Below are positions 34,231-38,142 of a DNA stretch of 38,142 bases, one piece after another. Each line of letters starts with the position of its first letter. Within the stretch, counting starts at the first letter, position 1. Source of the stretch: a candidate division WWE3 bacterium RIFOXYB1_FULL_43_24 (lineage in GTDB: Bacteria > Patescibacteriota > WWE3 > UBA101185 > UBA10185); the NCBI GenBank assembly GCA_001773135.1, contig MEVX01000019.1, forward strand, positions 1 through 38,142, given 5' to 3'. Both the position numbers and the translations under genes were made by a program. The notes beneath the pieces are model-generated. The model was not told the DNA's origin and ran no database searches. It worked only from the letters and a program-made list of their open reading frames with translations.

Positions 34231-37200
34231 CGGTGTCCCCCTTGTCATCAATAATTTTTTCTTTGTACTTAAAAATGAAAATTGCGGTAGGAATTAAAAT
34301 TAACAAACCCAGATATTCCAGAAGCTCGGGTAAAAAGATAAATTTTATACCCGAAGCGTCACTTTTTCCCTCAAACACCCAACCGTTTGCCCAATTATTA
34401 ACCGTGACATGTTTTGCATTGCAGGGTTTTAAACCGCAAAAAGCAGCCCACCCCTTCTCATAAGCTTCGTTCAAAACGACTAACTGTTTACCGGCCACGG
34501 GCAATACCTCAGTGTGGAAACTACGCAGGTAATTATAAGGCACCGGTGAAAGACGAACCGACTCCAGCTGATTCTCGGTGTAGTCGGTACCGAAAACGAG
34601 GTTGGAAAAATTTACTGTATAACCCATTTCCCCACCCATTGGAGGTATCAGGTAGTAATAGCTGGTCATTGACTGATTTTTTGGTAGCTCTACGTACAAA
34701 TCACATCTCTTGGAAAATTCGTTTGTCAGGCACATGCGCAAAGGCGCCCCCGCAATATTGCTTGCTCTCACCTCTAAAAGATATCCGGTACTCTGAGGTA
34801 AATACGGAAACGGAAAGGAATCACATACCGCGTTTTCCACCGAGGAGTAGGTTAAAACCCCCGGAACTCCGGAAATATCGGGAACTTCGTCTTGATTTTG
34901 TATCAAATTACAGTATCTGTGGTAATGATCCATATCAACAGCTTTTCCACCGAAGGACATATTTTTGTCTACTTTATAAGGTTCTGACACAAATGGGGTG
35001 AGAACATTACTTTCATCGATAGTTACTTCCGAAGTAATAACGCTTTCTACCGAATATATTTTGACGTTTCTAAAAGTGGTTGCCACAGGGACATTACTTC
35101 CCAAAGCATTTGAATTGAATCTCAGAAAGTAATCACTAATGTCTCCTTTGATAGTGAACATATGAACACCGTCTCTGTAATAGTTCTCGCACAATCCGGA
35201 CTTGTTGCTAAAAACACAAATGGAATACGGACTATCGGGTGTAATATCGGCCTTTATAACATACGGGTTTGAAGCACCGGCCTCTATATCGTTTTCCAAA
35301 ACCGACACTAGGGGAAGTGTTAAACAAGCTTTTAATCCGCTACCTGTTAAAGTAAATCCGTCCTCCAACCTTTTAATTTCATACGAACTCATACCGTGAA
35401 GGTCGCTGCAGGGTTCCAGCTCCCCGGTGTACCCCATAACAGGGACGTCCCCATCTTTCAAAGTGAAAATGCTTATACTATTTGGGGCACCGATATTGTA
35501 GTAAAAACTGATTTCTTTTTTTCCGTATTCAAGGGGATTAAAAAACATCCCCCGCGCGTCGTTGTTGACTAAAATGGCAACCGCAGACCCACTTTTTATC
35601 CCTTCAAACTCTGACCTCATCAATTCTTCACTCGAAGATATTTGTTTAGTGGAAAAAACCAAACCTTGGTCTCCAGGCAACCTCTCAAGTACCGCGGTCA
35701 GAGGGACGCGGGCCGATTTCTCCCCGCTCTCATCTTTACCCGAAAGTATGGCATTTCCACTAATAAACTTCGGGTTTAGAAAAATAAACTCTCCTTGATC
35801 CTGCACGTATTCCTCTTTCACGGTTTCGTCTGTGTTAGTTATACCGATGTAGGGAAAACTCTCTTCTTCCGCGCTTATATAGGGTTTATAGAAAGAATAA
35901 ACGGTATCAAAAGGTTCTTTATATACCACATCTCCGACCGGATAAAAAGTATCAAAGGTTTCAACCTTAGCTTGTGGTTGCGACGGTGTATATTCGTAAA
36001 CAGAAAGTCCCTGTCCGAAATCACGTGAAAGAGAGATTCCTTGTGTCTCGGCAAACAATTTCTTAAGCTCGGGGTAAAACAGCTGTTTGCTGTCTGCTGC
36101 CGGTGTTATCACCGATTCGTCCAGAAGAAGCCATTTTATTTTATACTTGGCCAAAACATCCGCCAAAAGCTCGGGGTCCCGCGAATACGCCGCATACGAC
36201 ATTTCTCTATAGTACTGTTCGTTCAATAAGTTCCACCTGTCAAACTCACGGTTCATCAAAGGCTGCTTAATCCCGAACCACAAAAACCCGGCTCCCTGGT
36301 AACCCAAACGCGTTGCGGGATTCCAATCGTAATAAACCCAGCCCCAAAAACTGTGAACGGGAAAATCAGCTACTCTTCCGTAGCTATCCTGCCCGTCAAA
36401 GTACTTAAACATCTCGAAATATCTCTCGGGAATATCCACCCGCATTGAAGGGCTAATGAGTTTACCGGAAAAAACCGGCCACATATAGCAAATTAGAAGA
36501 GTTGTTACAACAACTAAAATAAAGCCCCTTACAAACTTCGGAAGTAATATTCTCCGTGTTATTTTGTGAAAAAGGCTTGCATACCAGCTTAGCGCGTAAC
36601 CAAAAAATACGCTGTAAGCAAACATTAGTCCTATTGAAAACTTGGTGAAAGGAAATCGAAAGGCCTCTTTAAACAATGGGATGGTGTTCTGCATAAGTAC
36701 GAAAAGACCTCCAAATGGAGGATTAACATTGAAAAGAAAAAATATGCCGATGCCGAAAAACGCAAACACACCATAACCAAATTTTTCCCTCCTGACAACT
36801 GAAACTATTACTCCTATGCAGGAGAAAATAAACAATCCGTAACCCAGTATAAGGACGCCGGGGCTGTTGAGATGCAAAACCCACTCACCCAGAAGCTCGC
36901 CGTATCGTGCATTTCCCGTGTGCTCTCCCCAGCTGAACAAGAAACTTCTTAAAATAGTGACATCCTGTGTACCTCCGTATTTTTTATTTGCCAAAAAAGC
37001 CTCGTTAGAGAATAACCCGTGAATCTTGGACATATTCACTTCTCCGCCGTGGCTCAAAGCAAAATAAAAATTCGGCAACAGCCAGAAAAAGTTAATTACA
37101 ATTGTGGAGAGGAATATTATAAGCGTCCTTTTTATATACTCCGGACGCCAAGATAGCTTTTGCGAAAGATCGGTTAGCAATATAAGTAGGAAATAAGCAA

Positions 37201-37861
37201 AGAAGTATATGAAAAATGCATAAAACAGTGTGCTCGTATGTGCCTGCGAGGAACCAAAGAGGGTGAAAAGGAAAAAGATTACCAAATATTTGCGTTTTCC
37301 CGTTTGGTAGAACAAAGAAGAAGACCACATATACCAGCCTAAAAGTCCAAAATGAGTCAAAAACATCTCCAGAGGAACATAATAATGCTGCAACGTCCCG
37401 AGATTTAAAAGATAAAAAAGTGCTCCAACAAAAGATCCGAGTAATTTGGACGGTTGTTCGAATCTTCGTAGCAGAACATCCCTGAGAAAAAAGTAAACAC
37501 CGAAAGAACCGAGGAAAAGTGTCAGAAACGCGTATGCGTAACGGACAAACTTTAGCCCAAATAAAAGATTAATCAGGGTGTATAGAACCATTCTCGGGAT
37601 TTCCGAAGCGTGAGACTGCGACGCCACGGCCCCCAATCCTTGATGTTCCTGCCACACACCACCTACAATGCGTTGCCAGTATAAAGACAGGTTGAATTCA
37701 GGATGGAGGGTGTCCCATCCGGTTAAAAAAGTGCCCGGGGTGTAGTTTTTGATACAAATTATGAGAATTATTAGAAAAAGTAGTGTGGGATAAAAACCTA
37801 TCTTACGTAGATTTTTAGGGGTCTTATCAAATATTGGTAATTTTGGAGCACCAAGATGCAC
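34223..37861 (-). CDS. Very large multi-pass membrane protein, GT-C glycosyltransferase-like with long extracytoplasmic C-terminal region
   Basis: 1212 aa; about 10 TMs in the N-terminal ~450 aa, long soluble domain, C-terminal TM followed by basic tail; GWDTLHPEFNLSLYWQRIVGGVWQEHQGLG loop. Confidence 0.72.
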   Translation of the reverse strand: MHLGAPKLPIFDKTPKNLRKIGFYPTLLFLIILIICIKNYTPGTFLTGWDTLHPEFNLSLYWQRIVGGVWQEHQGLGAVASQSHASEIPRMVLYTLINLLFGLKFVRYAYAFLTLFLGSFGVYFFLRDVLLRRFEQPSKLLGSFVGALFYLLNLGTLQHYYVPLEMFLTHFGLLGWYMWSSSLFYQTGKRKYLVIFFLFTLFGSSQAHTSTLFYAFFIYFFAYFLLILLTDLSQKLSWRPEYIKRTLIIFLSTIVINFFWLLPNFYFALSHGGEVNMSKIHGLFSNEAFLANKKYGGTQDVTILRSFLFSWGEHTGNARYGELLGEWVLHLNSPGVLILGYGLFIFSCIGVIVSVVRREKFGYGVFAFFGIGIFFLFNVNPPFGGLFVLMQNTIPLFKEAFRFPFTKFSIGLMFAYSVFFGYALSWYASLFHKITRRILLPKFVRGFILVVVTTLLICYMWPVFSGKLISPSMRVDIPERYFEMFKYFDGQDSYGRVADFPVHSFWGWVYYDWNPATRLGYQGAGFLWFGIKQPLMNREFDRWNLLNEQYYREMSYAAYSRDPELLADVLAKYKIKWLLLDESVITPAADSKQLFYPELKKLFAETQGISLSRDFGQGLSVYEYTPSQPQAKVETFDTFYPVGDVVYKEPFDTVYSFYKPYISAEEESFPYIGITNTDETVKEEYVQDQGEFIFLNPKFISGNAILSGKDESGEKSARVPLTAVLERLPGDQGLVFSTKQISSSEELMRSEFEGIKSGSAVAILVNNDARGMFFNPLEYGKKEISFYYNIGAPNSISIFTLKDGDVPVMGYTGELEPCSDLHGMSSYEIKRLEDGFTLTGSGLKACLTLPLVSVLENDIEAGASNPYVIKADITPDSPYSICVFSNKSGLCENYYRDGVHMFTIKGDISDYFLRFNSNALGSNVPVATTFRNVKIYSVESVITSEVTIDESNVLTPFVSEPYKVDKNMSFGGKAVDMDHYHRYCNLIQNQDEVPDISGVPGVLTYSSVENAVCDSFPFPYLPQSTGYLLEVRASNIAGAPLRMCLTNEFSKRCDLYVELPKNQSMTSYYYLIPPMGGEMGYTVNFSNLVFGTDYTENQLESVRLSPVPYNYLRSFHTEVLPVAGKQLVVLNEAYEKGWAAFCGLKPCNAKHVTVNNWANGWVFEGKSDASGIKFIFLPELLEYLGLLILIPTAIFIFKYKEKIIDDKGDTDE

Positions 37862-37927
37862 CTTTTAAGTATAGGTTTTATGTGGGGTTTGGGCAATTGG
37901 CGTCTGTGTTTTAACCGGGCGCTCGGA

Positions 37928-37976
37928 CAAAAAAAACGGTACCAAGAGTGGATAAATCCAACTTCTCGATACCGTT
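37928..37976 (-). terminator. Intrinsic terminator on minus strand
   Basis: Minus strand aacggtatcgagaagttggatttatccactcttggtaccgtttttttt. Confidence 0.83.
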
Positions 37977-37985
37977 AACAACAGT

Positions 37986-38142
37986 CTAGCGGGTGATAAT
38001 AGGTAAAAATACCTGATATACACCATTACTGACAGTTGCAAACCAGGTCTGTGGGTTTTGATCCCCGTGCCAGGCACTAACATAAACTGTTCTGCCCGGA
38101 AGCGGACTCACGTTTTCCACATGGACCACGACCTCAACAACT
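37986..38142 (-). CDS. C-terminal fragment of an unidentified protein, 5' end outside the window (not in the supplied ORF track)
   Basis: Open minus frame from the window edge: VVEVVVHVENVSPLPGRTVYVSAWHGDQNPQTWFATVSNGVYQVFLPIITR*, followed directly by a terminator. Confidence 0.7.
   Translation of the reverse strand, partial: VVEVVVHVENVSPLPGRTVYVSAWHGDQNPQTWFATVSNGVYQVFLPIITR

Noticed and set aside
34414-35001. 195-aa plus-strand ORF and other plus ORFs at 34233-36229
   Set aside because: Antisense to the large membrane protein; no recognisable domain.
1-38142. Alternative genetic code (TGA recoding)
   Set aside because: TGA is used as a stop (for example ndk at 15426-15428), and conserved proteins contain no in-frame TGA.

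Overview
The window looks like a small-genome bacterium, probably Candidate Phyla Radiation/Patescibacteria. That assignment is inferred from gene content and compact organisation, not from a marker tree. TGA is used as an ordinary stop. Most genes are on the minus strand. Blocks recognised from translated motifs: (i) the 3' end of rplL; (ii) an alpha-glucan cluster galT-glgA-GH57-GH57-glgA; (iii) an HTH regulator, a WecG/TagA glycosyltransferase, a PEGA protein, a sortase and two thiol-redox genes; (iv) a tRNA region (Pro-CGG, Arg-CCT, Ser-TGA); (v) ndk, a metallophosphoesterase and argS; (vi) a competence cluster comEC (split, with a frameshifted metallo-beta-lactamase part), comEA, ArsR, comM/yifB, dprA; (vii) a membrane-anchored MerR-like protein and an O-antigen-ligase/TPR protein; (viii) tRNA-Ala, obg, LysM-M23 and rho; (ix) a sortase next to an LPETG substrate, galE and a very large membrane protein. 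The most striking signal is a pair of small non-coding elements attached to the 3' ends of tRNA-Arg and tRNA-Ala. Each repeats the host tRNA 3' end (mid T-loop through CCA plus several nt) on the far side of a shared core of about 66-68 nt. Over its first 38 nt the core differs at 3 positions, and two of these form a compensatory base-pair change in a predicted hairpin. A second strong candidate is an orphan ~65-nt small RNA with a consensus-like promoter, a 10-bp GCAA-tetraloop hairpin and an intrinsic terminator. Many start codons lie 5-7 nt downstream of a -10 box, suggesting leaderless transcription.
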